A DNA stretch of 23,175 bases. Source: a virus. A model generated the notes under the pieces. The model did no database searches, had not been told where the DNA came from, and saw nothing but the letters and a program-made list of their open reading frames with translations. Location of the stretch: positions 1 to 23,175 of IMG/VR virus record IMGVR_UViG_3300015371_000187; one strand, 5' to 3'. Positions 14,746 to 22,341 of this stretch are shown here, piece by piece. Every line of letters starts with the position of its first letter. Position 1 is the first letter of the stretch. A program made the position numbers and the translations under genes.

Positions 14746-16824
14746 TTAGACGCCGCTAGAGCGCAGCAGCGGACGGAAATCGAGCGCCTTCACGGCGGCA
14801 TCGATGCGCACCTTGAATTCGACGCCATCAACCTGCCATCCGTCTTGCTGCTCAAGCGTCGGGTTGGCGTTGCCGTCGAGGTACGACACTTCGATCGTGT
14901 CATACTGCGCCGGATCGGCGGCGAGATACCATTTCGCCGTCGAGTTGGCCGAAAGCCTGGCCTCCGAAATGACCTCGGCCATCGATCGAACATAGTTCGG
15001 CGCACGCGTGTTATTCGTGCCGGAGGCGGTCACCTCGAATTCGGAGGCGAGCACCTGCGCCGCCTTGCCTTCCAATTCCACCGGAACGAGAAGGAATTTC
15101 GGGCGGATATTCAAACCGCCCGGCGCGATGCTGTCAGGGTCGGTTTGCCGGGCCATCTTGGCGCGCGCCGAGTCGAGCGCGGCGGTAGTGATTGCGCCGG
15201 TCGCTTCGTTATGGTGCGCATTGTCGAAGAGCGCGACGCCGTCGGACATCAACGGGTTATCGGTCAGCACGGCATAGACGAGATTGCCGACCGTCCGGCT
15301 TGCCGCGCGGCCCATGCGCGACGGGATTTTCGAAAACACGCTCATATCATCGTTGATGATGGCTTGTCGGGTGATCGAAAACATCTTGCCGTAGGTGGCG
15401 AGCTGCGTCAGCTCGCCATGCTCGCCAATGGTTCCGTAGGTGTATTCCGCACCTTCGAGAACCACGTCGAGCGACGGGAAGAGGTTCAAGTCGACTCGCT
15501 TCGTCGGCTTGAAGTCGGTCAGCGTGCCGCGTGACGTCCAAGCGGTGTAGGTTTCCGGCGCCTCCAAATAGCCTTTCAGCATGGACTTGTTGGCGACGTT
15601 GCCGAGGATTTCGACAAAGTCGGATGTCGAATGCGTGGCGCCGGCCATGGTATAGCGGCGCATGCCAAGCGCCATTCCGGCCATATGCATGACCGAACCC
15701 ATTTCGATATCCTTCACGCCCTGATTTCGCAGATGCTGCCGGGCAAGCTCGCGAAGCGACATCGAGGAAAATTCGTTGACCTCGCCGCCTTCCAAACCGA
15801 CCTTGCGCAACAGCGCCCGTTCGGCGCCCTGCATAAACCTGTCGCGCCCGTCGGCGGTAACCGTTGCATTCGGCGACACGCGCCCGCCGCCCGGCTCATT
15901 GTCGGCGAGATGATTGATAATCATCGTCTGCGCCTTGCCGAAGTCGCCACCGGATTCCGCGACGATCTTGTTTGCAGCGGCAAGCGTCATCTTCGCCGAG
16001 GTGCAAAGCTCAAGAATGCGCATGACTGCGCCTTCGTTGCTTGCCGTCGGTGCCGGTTCGGCGGCCGGTGCCGGTGCCGGCAAAGGTGCCGCAGCGGTTA
16101 CAGGTGCCGGCGTGGTATTGTCCGCCGGGTTGGTTTTCGTGGTCATGATAATTTCCTTTCGTTTGTGCCCGGCGGAAACCGAAGCGACCATCGGCAGGCC
16201 TTGCGCCTGGCGATCCTTTGCCAGCGCGCCGAGGCCCGCCGGTGCATGCATGTATGTGCGATAATCGAATGTCGTATCGGCCTTGGCCGGTGCCGCTTCG
16301 CCCTCGATCGCGGCGGTTGCGAAGCCTTGTTTGACGGCTTCGTCAGGCCCCATCCATGTTTCAGCGCGCATCATTTCGCGCACCGCGTTCGCGTCGAGGC
16401 CGGTACGATCGGCGTAAACATTCGCGAAAATGTCGGCCATCGTGTCGAGGACATTCGCCGTGCGCCGATGTTCGTCGGCCGGCCCGAGCGTGATTCCCGA
16501 TGGTTCATGGATCATCATCAGCGTGCCGAGCGGCATCTGAATTTCGTCGCCGGCCATGGCAATGACCGACGCGGCCGAAGCGGCGATTGCGTCGATTGCA
16601 ATCGTCACCTTGCCGTCGTGGCGTTTCAGGGCGTTGTAAATCGCCGAGCCTTCCATGGCGATGCCGCCGCCCGAATTGAGCCGCACCGTAATGTCGCCTT
16701 CGAGCTGCGACAGCGCTTCAATGACGCCCTGCGAATTGAAGCCGGTATCGTCCCAAAAGTCGTAAAAGCCGACCGGCCCATAAAGCACCAATTCGCCGTT
16801 AACGATCAGCTTAGACATTGCCAT
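14746..16824 (-). CDS. ClpP-type prohead protease fused to Mu gpT-like major capsid protein
   Basis: One 692-codon frame. Start: ATG 16824 has AGGAG only 3 bases away, while ATG 16818 (two codons later) has it 9 bases away and may be used instead. Residues 1-200 are a ClpP/S49-type protease: RLNSGGG (48-54), AASAASVIAMAG (81-92) with S83 aligning with the ClpP serine, MIHEP with H106, and E155 where ClpP has its catalytic Asp. A Pro/Ala linker covers about 231-262, then a helical, scaffold-like stretch (263-310). Residues about 380-692 match Mu gpT-like major capsid proteins (TSDFVEILGNVANK, ITRQAIINDD, ALFDNAHHNEATG). The protease would mature the shell. The frame overlaps the portal gene by 14 bases. 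See the internal start at 16146. Confidence 0.9.
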   Translation of the reverse strand: MAMSKLIVNGELVLYGPVGFYDFWDDTGFNSQGVIEALSQLEGDITVRLNSGGGIAMEGSAIYNALKRHDGKVTIAIDAIAASAASVIAMAGDEIQMPLGTLMMIHEPSGITLGPADEHRRTANVLDTMADIFANVYADRTGLDANAVREMMRAETWMGPDEAVKQGFATAAIEGEAAPAKADTTFDYRTYMHAPAGLGALAKDRQAQGLPMVASVSAGHKRKEIIMTTKTNPADNTTPAPVTAAAPLPAPAPAAEPAPTASNEGAVMRILELCTSAKMTLAAANKIVAESGGDFGKAQTMIINHLADNEPGGGRVSPNATVTADGRDRFMQGAERALLRKVGLEGGEVNEFSSMSLRELARQHLRNQGVKDIEMGSVMHMAGMALGMRRYTMAGATHSTSDFVEILGNVANKSMLKGYLEAPETYTAWTSRGTLTDFKPTKRVDLNLFPSLDVVLEGAEYTYGTIGEHGELTQLATYGKMFSITRQAIINDDMSVFSKIPSRMGRAASRTVGNLVYAVLTDNPLMSDGVALFDNAHHNEATGAITTAALDSARAKMARQTDPDSIAPGGLNIRPKFLLVPVELEGKAAQVLASEFEVTASGTNNTRAPNYVRSMAEVISEARLSANSTAKWYLAADPAQYDTIEVSYLDGNANPTLEQQDGWQVDGVEFKVRIDAAVKALDFRPLLRSSGV
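16144..16161 (-). promoter_or_regulatory. Internal Shine-Dalgarno and in-frame ATG at the protease-capsid junction
   Basis: On the minus strand, GAAAGGAAATTATC stands directly before an in-frame ATG (16146-16144), which is codon 227 of the fusion. The AAGGA core with about 7 bases spacing is close to ideal. Initiation here would give a separate 466-residue capsid precursor (16146-14746, beginning MTTKTNPADN) lacking the protease. It lies exactly at the domain boundary, so it may be the capsid gene's original start, still active. Confidence 0.65.
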
Positions 16825-18355
16825 TATCTCCTGTCTGTTGTGATGGATCGCCGCCGCCGGCGCTGCCGTCTTCCGTGGGCAACGTCACGGCGTTGCCGAC
16901 GCTCGTCACGCGACGCGGATCGCTGTCAAAGACGAGCCCGAGCTTGTCGGCGCGCGCGTTCGACTCGGCGATTTCGGCGTCGAGATCGGCCGGATCGTGC
17001 CCGAGCTTGCGCTGTTCATTCGGCCGCGACGAAAGACCGGTGCGGATCGCGTCGCGCGCCGCCCTGGTTTCCTCGGCCGGGTTGATCATTTCGCGCGGTG
17101 AAGGCGTCCAGCGGATTGTTGCTTTCGGCGCCCGGCCCGTCATCAGCAAGACGGCGTCGAGAAACCACCGGCCGAGCGGGTGGCAAAGCTGTGGCAAAAG
17201 CATGTGCTCTTGCGTCGTGCCGATTGTCCGCTGAAACTCAAGCCAGCCCATGCGGCCGGACGAAAAGTTGACGCCTTTCAGATCGCCCGAAAGCGCCTCG
17301 TAAGACATGCCAAGGCCGACGGCGATCTCTTGCAACTCTGCCCGCTTGTATGCGTCGTATTCGCCGACCGACGGCGGCGTGCCGAAGGTCACATCTTCGC
17401 CAGGACGAAGCCGCTGGATAAGGCCGGGCTGCAATTCCTCGACCGAATAGGGCTGGCCGGACTCGGCTTGCTTGATCGCATCGCCACCGCCGCTAACGTC
17501 GTCGTCGGCGGTGACGAAGGCGGCAAAGCAGGCGGCGACTTTCTGGCGAACGAGCTGCGCGTCGGAATAGTCGGCGAGATCGCGCATTTTCAGGATGACC
17601 GGCGCGAACCATGTCACGCCGCGAACCTGGCCTGGCCGATCGATGCGGTAAACGTGCGCCACATCTTCGGCCGGAATGAACCGGCTTTCATAGTTCGTCT
17701 GCCGCGTGGCATACGATCCGGGATGCTCGGTAAAGAGCCAATAGCCGGAACGCCGGCCGATCGGATCATATTCCACGCCTTGAACGATCTGGCCGCCGTT
17801 CGGCAACGGCCCATCTTTGTTCGTGTCGAAATAATCGGGCTCAAGAACTTCGAGCTGAAAGGGCAGGGGATAGCCATCCTCGACCCGCCGGCGCCGGCGC
17901 CGCACAAGGCATTCGCCGCTTTCGGCAACGGTCGCCATGATCAGCCCTTGCAGGCCGTAAAGGTTCATTTGCCCGTTGACGTCGCAAGCCGGCGTGTCGA
18001 AATGCGCCTTGATCAGCGCTTCGAGGGCAGTCCGTTCGGATTTGCTCGTCGAAACGACCGACGGAAAAATGCCAGGCCCGACGACATTGTTTTTCAGAAC
18101 GGACTTGCGGCGCGCCGCATAGGGATTGTTGCGCACCATGTCGCGCGCGACGTCGCGCAGCCGGCCGAGCGCCGGCAGGTTTTCGGCGTTGGCATCGGTC
18201 GAGGTGACGCGCCAGCCCTGCGCGCGCCGGCCTTTGGTCGCGCCGTCGTATGCCATGCGCGCAGCGGCCAGGGCGGCGGCACGGTTGCGCGCCTGCTCGC
18301 GTTTCAGCGCCCGCGCCGGAGCGACGGCGGCAATCATCCTATCAATGAAATTCAT
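16811..18355 (-). CDS. Portal protein, lambda gpB family
   Basis: A 514-residue protein from ATG 18355, three bases after the gpW-like stop; its end overlaps the capsid fusion gene. Lambda-type portal features: N-terminal helical Arg-rich region with AARMAYDGA, the ARDMVRNNPYAARRKSVLKN segment (about 69-88), NVVGPGIFP (about 89-97), GLQGLIMATVAESGECLV (about 133-150) and VLEPDYFDT (about 169-177), with a polar C-terminus. Length compares with lambda gpB (533 aa). Twelve copies would form the DNA entry channel and dock the terminase. Family assignment is by these motifs and by position between gpW-like and capsid genes. Confidence 0.93.
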   Translation of the reverse strand: MNFIDRMIAAVAPARALKREQARNRAAALAAARMAYDGATKGRRAQGWRVTSTDANAENLPALGRLRDVARDMVRNNPYAARRKSVLKNNVVGPGIFPSVVSTSKSERTALEALIKAHFDTPACDVNGQMNLYGLQGLIMATVAESGECLVRRRRRRVEDGYPLPFQLEVLEPDYFDTNKDGPLPNGGQIVQGVEYDPIGRRSGYWLFTEHPGSYATRQTNYESRFIPAEDVAHVYRIDRPGQVRGVTWFAPVILKMRDLADYSDAQLVRQKVAACFAAFVTADDDVSGGGDAIKQAESGQPYSVEELQPGLIQRLRPGEDVTFGTPPSVGEYDAYKRAELQEIAVGLGMSYEALSGDLKGVNFSSGRMGWLEFQRTIGTTQEHMLLPQLCHPLGRWFLDAVLLMTGRAPKATIRWTPSPREMINPAEETRAARDAIRTGLSSRPNEQRKLGHDPADLDAEIAESNARADKLGLVFDSDPRRVTSVGNAVTLPTEDGSAGGGDPSQQTGDNGNV

Positions 18356-18358
18356 CGA

Positions 18359-18559
18359 TCAAAGGCCCCGCGAAAAGCCGGCGACGGTGCGGCGCGGCGG
18401 CCCGGCGGTCGGGTTAACTTCGCCCTCCATATCGGCGAGCGCCTGGCGCATTTCCGCCAATGAACGATAGGTGATCTGCTCGTCGCCATGGCGAACGATC
18501 AGCACGCCGGAGGCGATGGCCCTTTTCAGTGCATCGATTTGCGCTTGCGTATAGGCCAT
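18359..18559 (-). CDS. gpW-like head-tail joining protein
   Basis: A 66-residue protein from ATG 18559, with AAGGTGAT upstream inside the end of the large terminase gene. The compact pattern (YTQAQIDALKRAIASG, then a short hairpin and ITYRSLAEMRQALADME) is two helices around a beta hairpin, the gpW fold. Lambda gpW is 68 aa and lies at the same place between terminase large subunit and portal. It would join the portal vertex after DNA filling to stop leakage and allow tail attachment. Confidence 0.85.
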   Translation of the reverse strand: MAYTQAQIDALKRAIASGVLIVRHGDEQITYRSLAEMRQALADMEGEVNPTAGPPRRTVAGFSRGL

Positions 18560-18563
18560 TTGA

Positions 18564-20729
18564 TCACCTTGAAAACCAATTGCCGCCAGGGCGGTTAATC
18601 CATGTTCGCTTCGCCGGCGGCGTTTGCCTGGTCGGCTTCGGCGGTGTTGCTGCCGCTTCCGGCTTTGCCGGCTTCGGCGTCTTCATGCGTCGCTTTGCCG
18701 GCGCCGCCCCGATCTCGATCGGCACCGCATAGGAGTTTTCCGGCCCGGCCAGCGCCCACGCCGGCGGCCTTTCCCAATTGATGCGCTCGGCTTTAAGCAC
18801 GATCGCCAACGCCTTGCCGTAAACCGCCAAGTCGAGCGCTTCGTTTCGAAGGCCGCTTTTGACTTCGCGCCAACCGAAATCGGTTCGCGCTTCGGCGCAG
18901 AATTCCGCAAAGACCGTATCGGCGAGCTGATCGGGCAGATGATATTTGCCCGGCCCCGAGTCCTTGCGCGTCAAAGCCATAATCACTTCGTCTTTGAGCG
19001 GATCGGTGCCGGCCTCGACGATCATCAGATCCGACTTGCGCCGTTTCTTGGTGCCCTGCACCTTCTCCGGCGTTTTATAAACGGCGCGTTCGCGATCGGT
19101 GCCGCCTCGGCCGCGCACCACAAAGCAGCGGCTCGCATTGCCGGCGCGGCGATGGTGGCGCCACCAGTGATAAGCGTGGTCTGTCGTGCCCTTGGCGCCG
19201 TGCAAGTCGACGACGATCGCGCGCGGCAAGAGGCCGTAACCGGTGCCGGTCACCGGATAGGCGACATCGAGCAGCGCCGACAGCACCGCCCAATCTTCAT
19301 AATATCGCGGCGGATCAATCGACCGCGTCGAGGCGTTCGGCGCATCGGCCGGCGGCGTATGGATATCGAAGCGATCGATAAGCCAGCGCTCAAGACCTGG
19401 CGCCCATGCGTCGACCTGTACGACGAAGCGGTTAGGTTGCACGTCGACTTGCACCGTCACAAATCGGGCATCGGCCGGCGCGACGCGCAGCGGATAGGCA
19501 TCCGATAGCGCTTTCAGCGTCTCCGGCTGAAGTTGCTCGCCGAGCGTGCGGATTTGCGGCAGGTATGGCCGGCCCTGGTCAATATTCGTGGTCGCCTTTA
19601 AGGCGCCTTCGTCGCCGGTGTCTTCGAATTGCAAGCGGCCTTGTTCGGCGCGCAAGATCAATTGTTCCCAGCTTTGCAGCGCCGCGACCGGCCCTTCGAG
19701 CCAATACGAAACAACGTCGGTATCGCGCACCGCGTCGTCATCGATCGGCACCAAGCTTTGCCCGTCGTTCGTTTCGTGCAACCAAAGGCCGGAGCAATTC
19801 AGTTCATACTTGCGATCCGGTCCGATGATGCAGCCGTTCGGGCAAACCATGGTGACGGTCTTTGCCGTCTCGCCCGGCGTCGATTTCCGCTCATAGTGCA
19901 GCCGTTCCATCAACGGCCGGAAAGGGTCGCGGCAATGCGGACACGTCCAATAAAACCCGCCGCGCGTGCCGGCGTTATATTCGGCCAGGATGCCGGAGCA
20001 TGGCGGCGCCTCATGAAGCGTCGTCGCTTCCCAATCGTCGCGCTCGATCACGCGGCCAGGCGAGGACTCGCAAACGACCATGGCTTGCGATCCGGCGTGT
20101 TGCGTGCGCTTGCGGGCAAGGAAGAAAGCCGAGCCTTCGCCGTCGACGTCGTCGGGCATACGGTCATAGTCCGTAAGCAGCACGTCGAAATATTCGTTTT
20201 GCGAAAAGTATCCGATCACCGGCCAGCGGATTTGCAAATTCATCCCGGCCGAAAACTTCTTTTCGTGGATGTTATCGGAGCCGCGCCCGGTCATCTGTCG
20301 AGCGCGAAGCGTCCGGCTTGCCCGCAACATCGGCGATAGCTTGCGTTCCGAAAACTGCTTTGCAACATCTTGCGTCGAGCAGACGACCAGCATGTCGCGC
20401 GGGTTACACTCGATACGATGGCCGATCGTGTTCAAGATCAACGGTTCGGTTTTCGAGGTACGCGCCGGCCCGACGAAGACGACGGCGCCGTAACGCCTCG
20501 ACGTCGTCATGCGTGACGGCTCGACCATGTACGCCGCGAAGTCATTGCGCCAAGGTCCGGAAAAACCGGGCGAGGCGATCACCCGCGATTTTTCCGCCCA
20601 GGTCGGCACGTCGATTCGCCGCGCCGGTTCCAAGACCGTAAGCGCCGCGCCGGCCGCCTCGAAGGGATCGGCGAAAGTCGGCGGCGGCACCGGCGGCAAA
20701 AACCGCTCCCATGCGCTGCGATCAGGCAT
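18564..20729 (-). CDS. Terminase large subunit, lambda gpA family
   Basis: A 721-residue protein from ATG 20729, overlapping the small-subunit stop by 8 bases. The ATPase P-loop is atypical but family-like: VVFVGPARTSKTE (83-95), with K93 and T94. The Walker B region is FDVLLTDYDRM (181-191). CPHC (263-266) with CPNGC (296-300) makes the zinc-ribbon seen in gpA-type proteins. The C-terminal half (from about residue 405) begins with VTVQVDVQPNRFVVQV, the first strand and Asp of the nuclease domain. The C-terminal end is Lys/Pro-rich. It cuts concatemeric DNA, probably at cos, and pumps it through the portal. Slightly longer than lambda gpA (641 aa). Confidence 0.95.
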   Translation of the reverse strand: MPDRSAWERFLPPVPPPTFADPFEAAGAALTVLEPARRIDVPTWAEKSRVIASPGFSGPWRNDFAAYMVEPSRMTTSRRYGAVVFVGPARTSKTEPLILNTIGHRIECNPRDMLVVCSTQDVAKQFSERKLSPMLRASRTLRARQMTGRGSDNIHEKKFSAGMNLQIRWPVIGYFSQNEYFDVLLTDYDRMPDDVDGEGSAFFLARKRTQHAGSQAMVVCESSPGRVIERDDWEATTLHEAPPCSGILAEYNAGTRGGFYWTCPHCRDPFRPLMERLHYERKSTPGETAKTVTMVCPNGCIIGPDRKYELNCSGLWLHETNDGQSLVPIDDDAVRDTDVVSYWLEGPVAALQSWEQLILRAEQGRLQFEDTGDEGALKATTNIDQGRPYLPQIRTLGEQLQPETLKALSDAYPLRVAPADARFVTVQVDVQPNRFVVQVDAWAPGLERWLIDRFDIHTPPADAPNASTRSIDPPRYYEDWAVLSALLDVAYPVTGTGYGLLPRAIVVDLHGAKGTTDHAYHWWRHHRRAGNASRCFVVRGRGGTDRERAVYKTPEKVQGTKKRRKSDLMIVEAGTDPLKDEVIMALTRKDSGPGKYHLPDQLADTVFAEFCAEARTDFGWREVKSGLRNEALDLAVYGKALAIVLKAERINWERPPAWALAGPENSYAVPIEIGAAPAKRRMKTPKPAKPEAAATPPKPTRQTPPAKRTWINRPGGNWFSR

Positions 20730-21360
20730 CGAGTGAATCCCGCGAACCGCTGGCGATCGGATGATCGAGCCAAAATCTTTCGATGGCGCCGCGCGTGCCG
20801 GCGACGATCTCGTCGCAAATGTCGATCAGCGCATTGACGATATTCGGTTGCAACGCGTGGCGCCGTTCGATCACATCCGGCGCCGCGTTCAAGCTGTCGC
20901 GGATGATCGCGAAGATGATCTCGAAGGCCTCTTGCACGTCTTCGCGGCGCATCAATTCGTTGCGTTCCTGGCGAAACCGCTCTTGCTCGATCTGCGCCGC
21001 CATGATTTCGCGGCGCGTCTTAGGGTCGAGCGCTTCGATCGTGTCGGCATCGCCGCCGACCACCGCGACCCGCATCGCCGCCTTGGCCAGCCGCACCTTT
21101 TCCGACTGCAAAGCCTCGTCGGCTTTCTGCGCCTGGCGCCACGCCCAGCAATGCGACAGTTGCAATTCATAGGGTTTGCCCTGGCCGCCCTCTTGGATGA
21201 CCGGCATTCCCTTCGCAATCCATGCCGTGACCGTGTTCGGCATGACCTGAAAGGCTTCGGCCAGGTCGTCGCGTGACATGACGCAATCGGCAGTGTCGGC
21301 CGGCAGCGGATACCGCTTGCACAATTTGGCAATCTCGGCGGCGCTAAGTTTGTTTGTCAT
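20722..21360 (-). CDS. Terminase small subunit (Nu1-like)
   Basis: A 212-residue protein from ATG 21360, the only start in the frame after a stop about 30 bases upstream; there is no clear Shine-Dalgarno. Residues about 26-76 form a winged helix-turn-helix (MSRDDLAEAFQVMPNTVTAW, then a Lys-Gly-Met-Pro turn), the DNA-recognition domain of Nu1-type subunits. The rest is helical, acidic and Arg-rich, with a C-terminal helical section that probably contacts the large subunit. It recognises the packaging site. Coupled to the large subunit gene by an 8-base overlap. Lambda Nu1 has 181 aa. Confidence 0.88.
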   Translation of the reverse strand: MTNKLSAAEIAKLCKRYPLPADTADCVMSRDDLAEAFQVMPNTVTAWIAKGMPVIQEGGQGKPYELQLSHCWAWRQAQKADEALQSEKVRLAKAAMRVAVVGGDADTIEALDPKTRREIMAAQIEQERFRQERNELMRREDVQEAFEIIFAIIRDSLNAAPDVIERRHALQPNIVNALIDICDEIVAGTRGAIERFWLDHPIASGSRDSLDA

Positions 21361-21420
21361 CCGATCATCATCATGTTGACGGTTAATTTAGCCGCGCCGC
21401 ATATAGCCCTGTCGCCTGCG

Positions 21421-21520
21421 CTGCCGCCCCCCCCGCTTTCAGTTTTCGGCCGGGAAGAACCTAGCCCGCACCCCCTTCGCACCTGCACCATGCGGCGCCC
21501 CGCGGTTTCGCACTTGCGAG
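21421..21520. other. Candidate cos (packaging) region
   Basis: Lambda-type terminases cut at cos, upstream of the small subunit gene, which is here. Two GC-rich patches recall lambda cosN. The plus strand at 21492-21511 reads GCGGCGCCCCGCGGTTTCGC, which resembles lambda GGGCGGCGACCTCGCGGG followed by TTTTCGC but in the opposite orientation to the terminase genes. The minus strand at 21437-21417 contains a G run followed by GGCGGCAGCGC, resembling the left part in the expected orientation. Either may be chance in GC-rich DNA. Confidence 0.3.
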
Positions 21521-21549
21521 ATGCCGGGCACCCCTCCCGCCTTCCATGG

Positions 21550-21657
21550 TCACGAAGCGATAATGATCGCGACGATGAAAGCGAACGCGAAAACAATCGC
21601 GCATCGATCGATGGCAAGACGGGCAACGTTTGCTTTCAATGCGAGGCGTGTCGGCAT
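21550..21657 (-). CDS. Possible 35-residue membrane peptide
   Basis: ATG 21657 to TGA 21552-21550 encodes 35 residues: a basic start (MPTRLALKANVARLAIDR) followed by a 17-residue hydrophobic segment beginning CAIVFAFAFIV, with a single Ser before the stop. That is the topology of a small inner-membrane peptide, positive end inside. No good Shine-Dalgarno precedes it, and no family is recognised. It would be the first gene of the transcript from the promoter at 21752-21723. It may be a real small gene or a chance frame. Confidence 0.35.
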   Translation of the reverse strand: MPTRLALKANVARLAIDRCAIVFAFAFIVAIIIAS

Positions 21658-21722
21658 GGCAATGGTCCGGTGCGGTGTGACTGCATCGGGCTTATGTAGT
21701 GGCAATTTCTGGAAGTAAGCGA

Positions 21723-21752
21723 TTTATATGGTTTCCGGTCACATCGTGTCAA
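21723..21752 (-). promoter_or_regulatory. Sigma70-type promoter reading into the terminase genes
   Basis: On the minus strand, TTGACA (21752-21747, perfect -35) and TATAAA (21728-21723, five of six -10 matches) are separated by 18 bases. It begins 15 bases after the stop of the DUF6456-like gene. A transcript would start near 21715 and carry about 355 bases of leader before the small terminase start. A 6-base inverted repeat, GTAAGC at 21715-21720 and GCTTAC at 21765-21770, brackets the promoter and might be an operator. Confidence 0.7.
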
Positions 21753-21766
21753 CGTGCAACGATTGC

Positions 21767-22294
21767 TTACCGAGACTGCGCCTTGGTGGCGAGGCCCCAT
21801 AGTTCGGCCAGGCGGTCGAGGCTGGCGCGCAGGTCGTCAGTGATTGCACGCTTTGCCCGCTTGCTTACGTTCGGGCCAAGCTCGGCCATTGAATAGCCCT
21901 CGCCACATATGCGCGAGACAAGCTTATAACGGTGATCGCCTAAGCAGCGGTGCGCGCGGCGCAGCTCATGAGCGGCGTTGACCTGGCCTTCGGAGATGGG
22001 ATCGGCCCGCTTGCCGCCGTCGACATAGGTTCGTCCATAGTCGATAGCGCCCGCACCCTTGCCGCCCATCGCTTCCCATAGCATGCGGAACCGATTGGCC
22101 GCTGCCACCTGCGCGGCGTCGATCCTGTCGCGTGAAGCAAGCGAGGTGATAAGGCTTTCACGGATATTCACCACGGCGTTGATATGCGTCGGGTTGGTGC
22201 CATCGGTGACGCGCAAGGCGGTATAGGTTGGATTGTCGATAACGACGCCGCGCAATGCCCGATGGTGAGAGATGGGCGGCTTTTTGTTTTCCAT
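21767..22294 (-). CDS. DUF6456-like protein, candidate late regulator
   Basis: A 175-residue protein from ATG 22294; the frame is open to 22501 but that part is Arg-rich and overlies the preceding gene. Residues about 68-170 follow a DUF6456-type pattern: RFRMLWEAMGGKGAGAIDYG (68-87), VDGG (91-94), ELRRAHRCLGDHRYKLV (110-126), ICGEGYSMAEL (129-139), then a basic segment SKRAKRA and a final helix with LAELWG. The segment 134-165 could hold a helix-turn-helix-like unit. DUF6456 is common in alphaproteobacterial DNA-binding proteins. Position just before the late promoter suggests a transcription regulator, like RinA/ArpU in other phages; that role is inferred. Confidence 0.65.
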   Translation of the reverse strand: MENKKPPISHHRALRGVVIDNPTYTALRVTDGTNPTHINAVVNIRESLITSLASRDRIDAAQVAAANRFRMLWEAMGGKGAGAIDYGRTYVDGGKRADPISEGQVNAAHELRRAHRCLGDHRYKLVSRICGEGYSMAELGPNVSKRAKRAITDDLRASLDRLAELWGLATKAQSR

Positions 22295-22304
22295 GGCGCT
22301 TTTC

Positions 22305-22321
22305 TTTGAGTGCGACTCAAA
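22305..22321. promoter_or_regulatory. Perfect palindrome, possible operator
   Basis: TTTGAGT (22305-22311), spacer GCG, ACTCAAA (22315-22321). It lies 10 bases upstream of the DUF6456-like start and inside the 47-base gap after the Cys-rich gene. A weak -10-like TAGAAT (minus, 22341-22336) lies upstream. Dimeric binding, perhaps by the protein encoded next, would fit. It is not followed by a U-run, so a terminator is unlikely. Confidence 0.45.
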
Positions 22322-22341
22322 ACGTGTATGCGCCGATTCTA

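Larger units (their letters stand above)
21361..21766. other. Longest stretch without a large gene; leader of the late transcript
   Basis: 406 bases between the DUF6456-like gene and the terminase genes. It holds a promoter at its right end, one small candidate ORF, an 8-base C/G run (21427-21434) and GC-rich palindromic sequence (21492-21511). Two longer frames in it (minus 21626-21357 and plus 21373-21699) are rich in Arg, Ser and Pro and look non-coding. No tRNA is seen. A cos site and leader functions are the most likely content. Confidence 0.6.

Noticed and set aside
15631-17085. Plus-strand frame of 484 codons across the capsid and portal genes
   Set aside because: Spans two well-recognised minus-strand genes and has Arg/His/Cys-rich shadow composition.
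17180-18463. Plus-strand frame of 427 codons opposite the portal gene
   Set aside because: Portal motifs on the minus strand are clear; this frame shows none.
18624-19508. Plus-strand frame of 294 codons opposite the large terminase gene
   Set aside because: Arg/Ile-rich shadow without motifs; the minus-strand terminase is certain.
21375-21406. Plus-strand TTGACG with a following ATATAG as a divergent promoter
   Set aside because: Weak -10 and no plus-strand gene for it to serve.
21357-21626. Minus-strand 89-codon frame whose stop overlaps the small terminase start (ATGA)
   Set aside because: The overlap is attractive, but the translation is Arg/Ser/Gly-rich with no domain pattern and no Shine-Dalgarno, and it competes with the membrane peptide frame.
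21373-21699. Plus-strand 108-codon frame in the leader region
   Set aside because: Pro/Arg-rich, opposite in direction to all other genes, no ribosome binding site.
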